The position numbers were made by a program, and so were the translations under genes. Shown in pieces: positions 1 through 5,158 of a stretch of 5,158 bases of DNA. The notes under the pieces are model-generated. The model was given only the letters and a program-made list of their open reading frames with translations. It made no database searches and was not told the origin of the DNA. Numbering within the stretch: position 1 is the first letter of the stretch; every line of letters starts with the position of its first letter. Source of the stretch: Bradyrhizobiaceae bacterium (lineage in GTDB: Bacteria > Pseudomonadota > Alphaproteobacteria > Rhizobiales > Xanthobacteraceae). The stretch is taken from the NCBI GenBank assembly GCA_016793685.1, contig JAEULX010000240.1, positions 1-5,158 of the forward strand. The letters are read 5' to 3'.

Positions 1-2100
1 TTGCCGCTCGCCGCGGGGTTTGCCGGTTGTCTGCCGCGCAGCGCCGCCTGGCCGCTGCCGAGCGGTCTCGGCGGGGTGGTCGGCGATGCGCTGCTGCGCT
101 GGCCGGCGGCGCTGTTCGAGGTGGTCGGGCTGCACGGCCGCAACATGGCGCTCGGCATCGCGTTCGGCGTGCTCGCCGCCGCTGCGATCGGCTTTGCCTG
201 CGGCATCGGCTTCGCGAAGAAGCGCGACGACGACATCGTCGAACCGAAGGCGGAAGCGCCCGCGCGCGACGATATCGAGCGCGCCTCCATTTCGATCGGG
301 TATGTCGTGCACGCGATCTTGAGCCTGCGAGCGCGGTTGACGCGCCTGGCGCGGCTGCTGAGCGCGCAGCCCAGCCTGACACGGCTCGTCCCGCAGGCCG
401 CGCGCAGCCGGCTCGAACCCCGCTTCGCCGCGCCGGGCGCCGACCCGACGGCGCCGGAACCCGTCGCCGATCTCGACGAGGACGAAGAAGAAGCGGACGA
501 GGAGGCGAAAGACGCCAAGCCTCAGCGTGCGAAAGCGGGCGGGAAAGCCGCGCGCAAGCGCACGACTGTGCGTCCTGCGTCCGCCAAATACGAGCTTCCT
601 CCGCTGACCCTGCTCAGCGCGCCGAAGGCCTCGGAGCGCCACACGCCGAGCATGGATACGATCGAAGCCAACGGCGCCGCGCTCGAATCCGTGCTCGGAG
701 ACTTCGGCGTGCGCGGCGAAATCATCAACGCGCACCCCGGCCCGGTGGTGACCCTCTACGAGCTGGAGCCTGCACCCGGCATCAAGTCTTCGCGCGTGAT
801 CGGCCTTTCCGACGACATCGCCCGCTCGATGAGCGCCGTGTCGGCGCGCGTCGCGGTCATCCCCGGACGCAACGTGATCGGCATCGAGCTGCCGAACCCG
901 GTCCGCGAGAAGGTCTATTTCCGCGAGCTGCTCGCCGTCGACGAGTTCCGCGACTCGACCGCACGCCTCCCCCTCTGCCTCGGCAAGTCGATCGGCGGCG
1001 ACTCGGTGATCGTCGATCTCGCCCGCATGCCGCATCTGCTGATCGCGGGCACCACCGGCTCGGGCAAGTCGGTCGCCATCAACACCATGATCCTCAGCCT
1101 CGTCTACCGGCTGCGGCCCGAGCAGTGCCGCCTGATCATGGTCGATCCCAAGATGCTCGAACTGTCGTCCTATGACGGCATTCCGCACCTGCTCACCCCG
1201 GTCGTCACCGACCCGAAAAAGGCGGTCGTCGCGCTGAAATGGGCGGTGCGCGAAATGGAAAGCCGCTACAAGAAGCTCGCCAAGCTCGGCGTGCGCAATA
1301 TCGACGGCTACAATGCGCGCCTCGCCGAAGCGCGCGCCAAGGGCCAGCCGCTCTCGCGCACGGTGCACACCGGCTACGACCGCGCGACCGGGGCCGCGAT
1401 CTACGAGACCGAGGAGCTCGACCTCGAGCCCCTGCCCTATCTCGTCGTGATCGTCGACGAGATGGCCGATCTGATGATGGTCGCCGGAAAGGATATCGAG
1501 GGCGCCGTGCAGCGCCTCGCGCAGATGGCGCGCGCCGCGGGCATTCACGTGATTGTTGCAACGCAGCGGCCGTCGGTGGACGTGATCACCGGCACCATCA
1601 AGGCGAACTTCCCGACCCGCATTTCATTCCAGGTCACCTCCAAGATCGACAGCCGGACAATTCTCGGAGAGCAGGGCGCCGAACAGCTGCTCGGCCAAGG
1701 CGATATGCTGTATATGGCGGGGGGCGGACGCATCAGCCGTGTTCACGGGCCGTTCGTGTCCGACGACGAGGTGGAAAAGATCGTGCGCCACCTCAAGGCG
1801 CAGGGTGCACCGCAATATCTGGAAGATGTTACCGCCGAGGAAGAGGAAGGGGGCGAAGCGGTCTTCGACGGCACCGCAATGGGATCGGAAGGGAACGACC
1901 TCTATCAACAGGCCGTTCAAGTTGTTTTGCGCGACCGCAAGGCGTCGACAAGTTACATTCAACGCCGGCTGCAGATCGGCTATAACCGTGCGGCATCGCT
2001 CATCGAGCGGATGGAGCAAGAGGGGATTGTCGGTCAGCCCAACCATGCGGGGAAGCGCGAGATTCTGATGGAAGGCGGGAACGGCCAAGACAGCGACTGA
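1..2100 (+). CDS. ftsK: DNA translocase FtsK, 5'-truncated by the window edge
   Basis: Hexameric, septum-anchored ATPase that pumps DNA and clears chromosome termini during division, working with XerC/XerD at dif. The visible 699 residues begin inside the N-terminal membrane domain: a periplasmic-type loop (about 1-40) and one last hydrophobic helix (about 49-71) followed by KKR. A variable linker follows, with an acidic block (157-171) and then a Lys/Arg-rich block (172-191). The motor starts near 197. Its alpha part is followed by the RecA-like part with Walker A GTTGSGKS (350-357), Walker B LVVIVDE (481-487) and the ATQRPS motif (520-525). The C-terminal gamma winged helix, which reads polar KOPS-type sites, spans about 632-694 and includes QRRLQIGYNRAA (654-665). 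Full-length relatives are roughly 800 or more residues with about four membrane helices, so the gene almost certainly begins upstream. The TTG at position 1 is a window-edge artefact. The 3' end is intact (TGA). The motor assignment is very secure. Confidence 0.97.
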   Translation: MPLAAGFAGCLPRSAAWPLPSGLGGVVGDALLRWPAALFEVVGLHGRNMALGIAFGVLAAAAIGFACGIGFAKKRDDDIVEPKAEAPARDDIERASISIGYVVHAILSLRARLTRLARLLSAQPSLTRLVPQAARSRLEPRFAAPGADPTAPEPVADLDEDEEEADEEAKDAKPQRAKAGGKAARKRTTVRPASAKYELPPLTLLSAPKASERHTPSMDTIEANGAALESVLGDFGVRGEIINAHPGPVVTLYELEPAPGIKSSRVIGLSDDIARSMSAVSARVAVIPGRNVIGIELPNPVREKVYFRELLAVDEFRDSTARLPLCLGKSIGGDSVIVDLARMPHLLIAGTTGSGKSVAINTMILSLVYRLRPEQCRLIMVDPKMLELSSYDGIPHLLTPVVTDPKKAVVALKWAVREMESRYKKLAKLGVRNIDGYNARLAEARAKGQPLSRTVHTGYDRATGAAIYETEELDLEPLPYLVVIVDEMADLMMVAGKDIEGAVQRLAQMARAAGIHVIVATQRPSVDVITGTIKANFPTRISFQVTSKIDSRTILGEQGAEQLLGQGDMLYMAGGGRISRVHGPFVSDDEVEKIVRHLKAQGAPQYLEDVTAEEEEGGEAVFDGTAMGSEGNDLYQQAVQVVLRDRKASTSYIQRRLQIGYNRAASLIERMEQEGIVGQPNHAGKREILMEGGNGQDSD

Positions 2101-2163
2101 AGGCTCGTCTATGATGCGGCAGTCGTGAGTCGCGAAAACGCCATAGAACTGGACGAATTCTTC

Positions 2164-2189
2164 TCTCAAACGCGGGTTCTCAAACGCGG
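2164..2189 (+). repeat. Two-copy 12-bp tandem repeat in the lolA leader
   Basis: TCTCAAACGCGG occurs at 2164-2175 and again at 2178-2189, a 14-base period, or about one and a third helical turns. It lies in the non-coding gap between ftsK and lolA and ends 8 bases before the lolA ribosome binding site. The repeat is seen directly. Whether it is a protein-binding site, a small duplication or chance is unknown. No convincing -35/-10 pair was found in the 2101-2207 gap, so lolA may be read through from ftsK. Confidence 0.5.
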
Positions 2190-2197
2190 TGTCAATC

Positions 2198-2202
2198 GGA
2201 GA
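2198..2202 (+). promoter_or_regulatory. Ribosome binding site of lolA
   Basis: GGAGA sits five bases before the ATG at 2208, a good Shine-Dalgarno match at normal spacing. It fixes the start so that the protein begins with a typical signal peptide. It is the clearest ribosome binding site in the window. Confidence 0.75.
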
Positions 2203-2207
2203 CAGAT

Positions 2208-2963
2208 ATGCGGATTTTGGGGGCGATCGTGCTCGGGGGCGTGACGATGTTTTCCGCCCCGTCCATCGCGGCGGCGCAATCGGTACCCGTTCCGCTTCCC
2301 TCGCCCAAGAAGGAGGCCGCGCAGAGCAACCAGCCCTCGCGCGCTCCGGCCGCCACGCCGACGGCCAGCGAGACGACCGGCAACACCGTCACGGCGTCGG
2401 TTTCGCCGCGCCAGGGCGGATTTGACGGCGCCCAGCGCTCCCTCGCCGAACGGGTCAGCCGCTATCTTTCGAGCGTGCACACGCTTGCCGGAAATTTCAT
2501 CCAGGTCGGGCCCGACGGCACGCGCACCGAAGGCCAGTTCTATATCCAGAAGCCGGGCAAGGTGCGGTTCGAATACAACCCGCCGAGCCCGATCGACGTC
2601 ATTGCCGACGGCTCCTCGGTCGTCGTCCGCGACCGCAAGCTTGCGACCCAGGATCTCTACCCGCTGTCGCAAACGCCGCTGCGCTATCTCCTGGTCGATA
2701 AGATCGACCTCATGCGCGACACCAATGTCGTCTCGGTGTCGGCCGACGATGTGTTCGTCACTCTGGTGATCGAGGAAAAGAACGCCCTGGCCGGGACCCA
2801 CAAGCTGATGATGATGTTCGGCGCGAAGGACTACCAGCTGCGCCAATGGACCGTCACCGACCCCCAGGGCTACGACACGACGGTCGCCGTCTATAACCTC
2901 GACCAGAAGGCGACCCCCGATCCGGGCCTGTTCAAGATCAACTACGAGCGTGTGCTGCAGTAG
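2208..2963 (+). CDS. lolA: LolA-family outer-membrane lipoprotein carrier protein
   Basis: Periplasmic chaperone that accepts lipoproteins from the LolCDE inner-membrane transporter and carries them to the outer membrane. The 251-residue product has a Sec signal peptide (residues 1 to about 23, hydrophobic core then SIAAA before Q24). A Pro/Ala/Ser/Thr-rich low-complexity linker follows (about 26-70). The LolA fold then covers about 75-248: an amphipathic helix with LAERVSRYLSSVHTLAGNF (79-97), then the family core from G109 through KPGKVRFEY (115-123), alternating strand segments, and the closing DPGLFKINY stretch. The carrier domain is of normal length, and the extra length comes from the linker. 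K115 precedes the conserved proline where the E. coli protein, as I recall it, has the functionally important Arg43. The gene lies 107 bases after ftsK in the same direction, an arrangement familiar from Rhizobiales genomes. LolB is generally absent outside beta- and gammaproteobacteria, so this carrier may also deliver to the outer membrane (inference). Confidence 0.9.
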   Translation: MRILGAIVLGGVTMFSAPSIAAAQSVPVPLPSPKKEAAQSNQPSRAPAATPTASETTGNTVTASVSPRQGGFDGAQRSLAERVSRYLSSVHTLAGNFIQVGPDGTRTEGQFYIQKPGKVRFEYNPPSPIDVIADGSSVVVRDRKLATQDLYPLSQTPLRYLLVDKIDLMRDTNVVSVSADDVFVTLVIEEKNALAGTHKLMMMFGAKDYQLRQWTVTDPQGYDTTVAVYNLDQKATPDPGLFKINYERVLQ

Positions 2964-2980
2964 TTCGCAACCTATTTTGT

Positions 2981-3004
2981 CGCGCCCCGGAACGCTTGGG
3001 CGCG
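2981..3004 (+). terminator. GC hairpin after lolA, possible weak terminator
   Basis: CGCGCCC (2981-2987) pairs perfectly with GGGCGCG (2998-3004) across a 10-base loop, starting 17 bases after the lolA stop. No run of T follows on the plus strand; the only T-rich stretch (ATTTTGT) lies before the stem. It is therefore not a classic intrinsic terminator. It could protect the lolA mRNA 3' end, pause polymerase, or be incidental in GC-rich sequence. Confidence 0.35.
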
Positions 3005-3011
3005 CAGCGCG

Positions 3012-3040
3012 TTGACTTCGCTGCTCTTGACTCGAATTAA
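3012..3040 (+). promoter_or_regulatory. Candidate sigma-70-type promoter of the hydrolase gene
   Basis: TTGACT at 3012-3017 matches the -35 consensus at five of six positions. It is followed after 17 bases by AATTAA (3035-3040), a poor -10 match (three of six) but the only AT-rich hexamer in the gap. A second TTGACT lies at 3027-3032, 15 bases further on. If the pair is real, transcription would start near 3046-3048 and leave a leader of only about 8-10 bases before the ATG at 3056. That would fit the absence of a Shine-Dalgarno sequence. Confidence 0.35.
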
Positions 3041-3044
3041 GTCA
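3028..3044. promoter_or_regulatory. Imperfect palindrome overlapping the -10 region, possible operator
   Basis: TGACT (3028-3032) and AGTCA (3040-3044) form an inverted repeat around a 7-base AT-rich centre, which also contains the candidate -10 hexamer. The 17-bp size and the position over a promoter are what one expects of a dimeric repressor site. No regulator gene is visible in the window, so the function is only a suggestion. Confidence 0.3.
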
Positions 3045-3055
3045 GCGTCTGCGTC

Positions 3056-4084
3056 ATGCTCGCTCTCGAAATAGTCCTGTTGGTCGTCGTCGCCGCCGGC
3101 GTTTTCCTGCCGGCGCTCGTCGTCGCCGCCGCGAAGCTGTCCGAACGACGCCACCCGCCGCTCGGACGCTTTATCGAGGCGGACGGGATTCGCCTGCACT
3201 ATGTCGAACGGGGCGACGCCGGCGCGCCGCCCGTCGTGCTGTTCCACGGCAACGGCGCCATGATCCAGGATCTGGCCGCCGCCGGCCTGATCGATCTCCT
3301 GGCGCGCCGCTACCGCGTGATCTGTTTCGATCGGCCGGGTTTCGGCTACAGCCGCCGGCCGCGCTTGCGGCGGATGACGCCGGAAGCGCAGGCGGCCGTG
3401 TTCGAAGCTGCGCTGAAAAAGCTCAACGTCCGCGAACCGGTCGTGTTCGGCCATTCATGGGGGACGCTGGTGGCGCTCGCGCTCGCGCTGCGCGACTCCG
3501 ACGCGCGGCGCCCGGTGAAGGGGCTCGTGCTTGCGGCCGGCTATTACTTCCCGACCCGGCGGTGGGACGTGTGGATGGTGTCCACGCCGGCAATCCCCGT
3601 CATCGGCGACATCATGTGCTACACGATCAGCCCGATTCTCGGCTGGCTGCTGGCGCGAACCATGATCCGCAACCTGTTTGCGCCGGACGCGGTGCCGCAG
3701 GCGTTCAAGGATCAGTTTCCGCTCGGACTGGCGCTGCGGCCGTCGCAATTGCGGACGACCGCCGAGGAGTCGGCGCTGATGATTCCCGCAGCCGCCCGGC
3801 TGCAGTCGCAGTACCGCTCCCTGTCCTGTCCGCTCGCCATTTACGCGGCCGGCGCCGATTCGCTGATCGAACTGGATCAAGGGCCGCGATTGCAGCGCCA
3901 TACCAATGCTTCGGTGCTGCACACGGTGCAGAAATCCGGGCATATGCTGCATTACGCCGTTCCCGAGGAGATCGTCGGCTCGATCGACGCCATGATGGTG
4001 GCGGTGCGGCTTGTCGGCTCTCCCCGCCTTGCCCCGGCCTTCCGCGCCCCGGAAGGGGCGCCGGCGGCGCGCCCGGCGCGCTGA
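3056..4084 (+). CDS. Membrane-anchored serine alpha/beta hydrolase, substrate unknown
   Basis: A 342-residue protein with an N-terminal hydrophobic helix (about 4-26) without a clear cleavage site, so probably a signal anchor that holds the enzyme at the inner membrane. The alpha/beta-hydrolase domain follows: oxyanion-loop motif HGNG (64-67), DRPGFGYS (92-99), nucleophile elbow GHSWG with S134, acid D268 in GAD, and base H296 in SGHML. This is a complete Ser-Asp-His triad. The lid region contains a second strongly hydrophobic stretch (about 178-200). The end is a Pro/Ala/Arg-rich tail (about 318-342). A serine nucleophile points to an esterase, lipase or C-C hydrolase type rather than a haloalkane dehalogenase or epoxide hydrolase, which use Asp. 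The substrate cannot be read from the sequence. The ATG at 3056 is the first possible start after an in-frame TAA at 3038-3040, and no Shine-Dalgarno precedes it. The gene lies between lolA and xth. Confidence 0.9.
   Translation: MLALEIVLLVVVAAGVFLPALVVAAAKLSERRHPPLGRFIEADGIRLHYVERGDAGAPPVVLFHGNGAMIQDLAAAGLIDLLARRYRVICFDRPGFGYSRRPRLRRMTPEAQAAVFEAALKKLNVREPVVFGHSWGTLVALALALRDSDARRPVKGLVLAAGYYFPTRRWDVWMVSTPAIPVIGDIMCYTISPILGWLLARTMIRNLFAPDAVPQAFKDQFPLGLALRPSQLRTTAEESALMIPAAARLQSQYRSLSCPLAIYAAGADSLIELDQGPRLQRHTNASVLHTVQKSGHMLHYAVPEEIVGSIDAMMVAVRLVGSPRLAPAFRAPEGAPAARPAR
4044..4061 (+). other. Strong hairpin with GNRA-type tetraloop inside the hydrolase 3' end
   Basis: GCGCCCC (4044-4050) pairs perfectly with GGGGCGC (4055-4061) around the tetraloop GGAA, which fits the stable GNRA class. 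It lies in the codons of the Pro/Ala-rich tail, just over 20 bases before the stop. Further GC-palindromic sequence (GCGCG, CGCGC) follows up to the stop. It may stabilise the mRNA end, or simply reflect Ala/Pro/Arg codons in a GC-rich genome. Confidence 0.4.
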
Positions 4085-4137
4085 GCGCGAGCAGCCCCTC
4101 CGCGGCAGACCCTGCTGTGGGCGAAACCGTCGCGGCC

Positions 4138-4165
4138 TTGTCCCCGCGCCGGAATGGGGTATCAC
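4138..4165 (+). promoter_or_regulatory. Weak promoter candidate before xth
   Basis: TTGTCC (4138-4143) and TATCAC (4160-4165) each match four of six consensus bases and are separated by 16 bases. A perfect 10-bp palindrome, ACGGGCCCGT, covers 4164-4173, close to where transcription would begin. The start codon at 4195 has only a weak GGA-type ribosome binding site (4186-4188). Read-through from the hydrolase gene, 110 bases upstream, is an alternative. Confidence 0.25.
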
Positions 4166-4194
4166 GGGCCCGTCCTCATTCCGCCGGACCGGCG

Positions 4195-5010
4195 ATGCGC
4201 GTCACGATAACCACCTGGAACATCAACTCCGTCCGCCTGCGGATCGACCTCGTCGCCAAGTTCATCAAGGCGATACGTCCCGACGTGCTGTGCCTGCAGG
4301 AGACCAAGTGCCCGGATGACCGTTTCCCGCGGAAACGCTTCGCACGGCTCGGCTACCCGCATATCGCGCTCAATGGGCAGAAGGGATACCACGGCGTCGC
4401 CATCGTCTCGCGCCTGCCGTTCGACCGGACCGATGCGCACCATTTTTGCGACCGGCACGACTGCCGGCACGTCGGCGTGACGCTGGGCGAACACGCGGGA
4501 TTGAGCGAACCCGCGGTGCTGCACAACATGTATGTGCCGGCGGGCGGCGACGAGCCGGATCCGTCGATCAATGTGAAATTCGCCCACAAGCTCGCCTTTC
4601 TCGACGAGATGCGGAGCGCGCCGCACTTGCGCGCCGCGCCGAACGAGCACGCCATCCTGCTCGGCGACCTCAACGTCGCCCCGCTCGAGCACGACGTCTG
4701 GAGCCACAAGCAGATGCTGCGCGTCGTCTCGCACACGCCGATCGAATGCGAGAAGCTGATCGCAGCCCAGAACGCGGGCGGCTGGATCGACGTCATGCGC
4801 CGCTTCGTCCCCGCGTCGGAAAAGCTCTACACCTGGTGGAGCTATCGCGCGCTCGACTGGGAAGCGTCCGACCGCGGCCGCCGGCTCGACCATGTGTGGG
4901 CAAGCCCGGTGCTCGCAGACCGCGTCACCGGCATGACGGTGGCGCGTGCCGCCCGCGGCTGGACCCGCCCCTCCGACCATGTCCCCGTCACGGTGACGCT
5001 GGAGGCGTGA
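4195..5010 (+). CDS. xth: Exodeoxyribonuclease III / AP endonuclease
   Basis: Base-excision repair enzyme that cuts DNA 5' to abasic sites and removes blocked 3' ends using a divalent metal, acting in the cytoplasm. The 271-residue product is essentially the length of the E. coli enzyme (268) and is one compact endonuclease/exonuclease/phosphatase domain. The catalytic and metal residues of the family are all present: N9 in WNINSVR, E36 in LQETK, Y113, D158 and N160 in GDLN, D232 in RLDH, and the terminal D261-H262 in SDHVPV. The substrate-contact segment GQKGYHGVAI is also conserved. The reading frame is open far upstream (to 3457), overlapping the hydrolase. The ATG at 4195 is nevertheless chosen because MRVTITTWNIN is exactly the canonical ExoIII beginning. 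The ribosome binding site is weak. Alphaproteobacteria often carry more than one ExoIII-type gene, so the precise paralogue (xthA1 or xthA2 style naming) is left open. Confidence 0.95.
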   Translation: MRVTITTWNINSVRLRIDLVAKFIKAIRPDVLCLQETKCPDDRFPRKRFARLGYPHIALNGQKGYHGVAIVSRLPFDRTDAHHFCDRHDCRHVGVTLGEHAGLSEPAVLHNMYVPAGGDEPDPSINVKFAHKLAFLDEMRSAPHLRAAPNEHAILLGDLNVAPLEHDVWSHKQMLRVVSHTPIECEKLIAAQNAGGWIDVMRRFVPASEKLYTWWSYRALDWEASDRGRRLDHVWASPVLADRVTGMTVARAARGWTRPSDHVPVTVTLEA

Positions 5011-5019
5011 GCGGCAGAC

Positions 5020-5074
5020 GCTTCGCCGGCTTCGGCGCATTGCGTGAGCCGGCTTGAGCACTTTCCGGCGAAGC
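5020..5074. repeat. 10-bp inverted repeat just after xth
   Basis: GCTTCGCCGG (5020-5029) and CCGGCGAAGC (5065-5074) are exact reverse complements, 35 bases apart, beginning 10 bases after the xth stop. The spacer contains the 8-bp palindrome AGCCGGCT (5047-5054). The left arm also takes part in a competing small hairpin (CGCCG/CGGCG, 5024-5037). These could form a branched 3' structure on the xth mRNA. Confidence 0.45.
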
Positions 5075-5077
5075 ATG

Positions 5078-5099
5078 CCCCCGGACTTAAATCCGGGGG
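5078..5099. terminator. Perfect 8-bp GC hairpin downstream of xth, candidate terminator
   Basis: CCCCCGGA (5078-5085) pairs fully with TCCGGGGG (5092-5099) across the six-base loop CTTAAA. A G-T wobble (5077/5100) can extend the stem. It is the most stable compact hairpin after xth and lies 67 bases past the stop. No T-run follows on either strand, so termination without an accessory factor is uncertain. The symmetry would allow use from both directions. Confidence 0.45.
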
Positions 5100-5112
5100 T
5101 GGGAACCGGTTC

Positions 5113-5129
5113 GCCGCAGACACTGCGGC
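5113..5129. terminator. Second hairpin, 7-bp stem with 3-base loop
   Basis: GCCGCAG (5113-5119) pairs with CTGCGGC (5123-5129) around the loop ACA. A short AATTT follows 7 bases downstream on the plus strand, a weak tail for an intrinsic terminator. The 10-bp palindrome GAACCGGTTC (5103-5112) directly adjoins it on the left. The remaining bases to the window end (5130-5158) show no plus-strand gene start that I can support. Confidence 0.35.
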
Positions 5130-5158
5130 CATCCGAATTTACTTGCGCGGCGCTGGCG

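Noticed and set aside
1..3. TTG at the first base as the true start of ftsK
   Set aside because: The protein would lack most of the N-terminal membrane domain, and the frame is open at the window edge; the start lies upstream.
2111..2128. Five-codon frame ATG ATG ... TGA between ftsK and lolA
   Set aside because: No ribosome binding site and no sign of a leader-peptide attenuator; too short to support.
2190..2195. Perfect minus-strand TTGACA hexamer before lolA
   Set aside because: No -10-like hexamer at a suitable distance on the minus strand and no minus-strand gene for it to serve.
2166..2846. Minus-strand open frame opposite lolA
   Set aside because: Rich in Arg, His and Gly in the way typical of a shadow of a GC-rich gene; no motif, and the plus strand clearly encodes LolA.
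3084..3130. 14-bp direct repeat TCGTCGTCGCCGCC (3084-3097 and 3117-3130)
   Set aside because: It lies in codons for Val/Ala of the hydrophobic anchor helix and is readily explained by repeated use of the same GC-rich codons.
3457..4194. Long N-terminal extension of the exonuclease in the same frame
   Set aside because: These 246 codons overlap the hydrolase gene in another frame and show no domain, while the ATG at 4195 gives the canonical ExoIII N-terminus and length.
4162..5076. Minus-strand open frame opposite xth
   Set aside because: Long only because GC-rich coding sequence leaves few stops; its composition is shadow-like and xth is unmistakable on the plus strand.
5102..5126. GGAAC as the -35 box of an EcfG-type general stress promoter
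   Set aside because: No CGTT-type -10 element lies at 16-18 bases spacing; the bases there read CTGC. The GGAAC is part of the palindrome GAACCGGTTC.

Overview
The window is a GC-rich, tightly packed chromosomal segment carrying four same-strand protein genes. It most likely comes from an alphaproteobacterium of the order Hyphomicrobiales (Rhizobiales), in the Bradyrhizobium/Xanthobacter neighbourhood. This placement rests on the gene order (ftsK, then a lolA-type gene, then an exonuclease III gene nearby), on the FtsK and LolA sequence style, and on the GC-rich codon use. It is an inference from remembered families, not a database result.

Layout: (1) positions 1-2100 hold ftsK, cut by the left edge, encoding the end of the membrane domain, a charged linker, the motor and the DNA-reading gamma domain. 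(2) A 107-base gap with a short tandem repeat and a clear ribosome binding site leads into a lolA-family gene (2208-2963), encoding a secreted periplasmic lipoprotein carrier. (3) A 92-base gap with a GC hairpin, two TTGACT boxes and an imperfect palindrome leads into a gene for a membrane-anchored serine alpha/beta hydrolase (3056-4084). (4) A 110-base gap with a weak promoter candidate leads into xth, an exonuclease III-type gene (4195-5010). (5) The last 148 bases hold a dense set of inverted repeats. They may end xth transcription, and possibly that of a convergent gene that only just enters the window.

Three of the genes are cell-envelope or chromosome housekeeping functions: septal chromosome translocation, lipoprotein sorting and base-excision repair. 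The hydrolase is the accessory-looking member: it sits inside an otherwise familiar neighbourhood, has its own promoter-like upstream region, and lacks a visible Shine-Dalgarno sequence. I see no mobile element, CRISPR array, RNA gene or phage gene. Overall this is a mostly ordinary core-genome region. I did not find a convincing undescribed system. The best leads are the hydrolase with its upstream control region and the hairpin cluster after xth.
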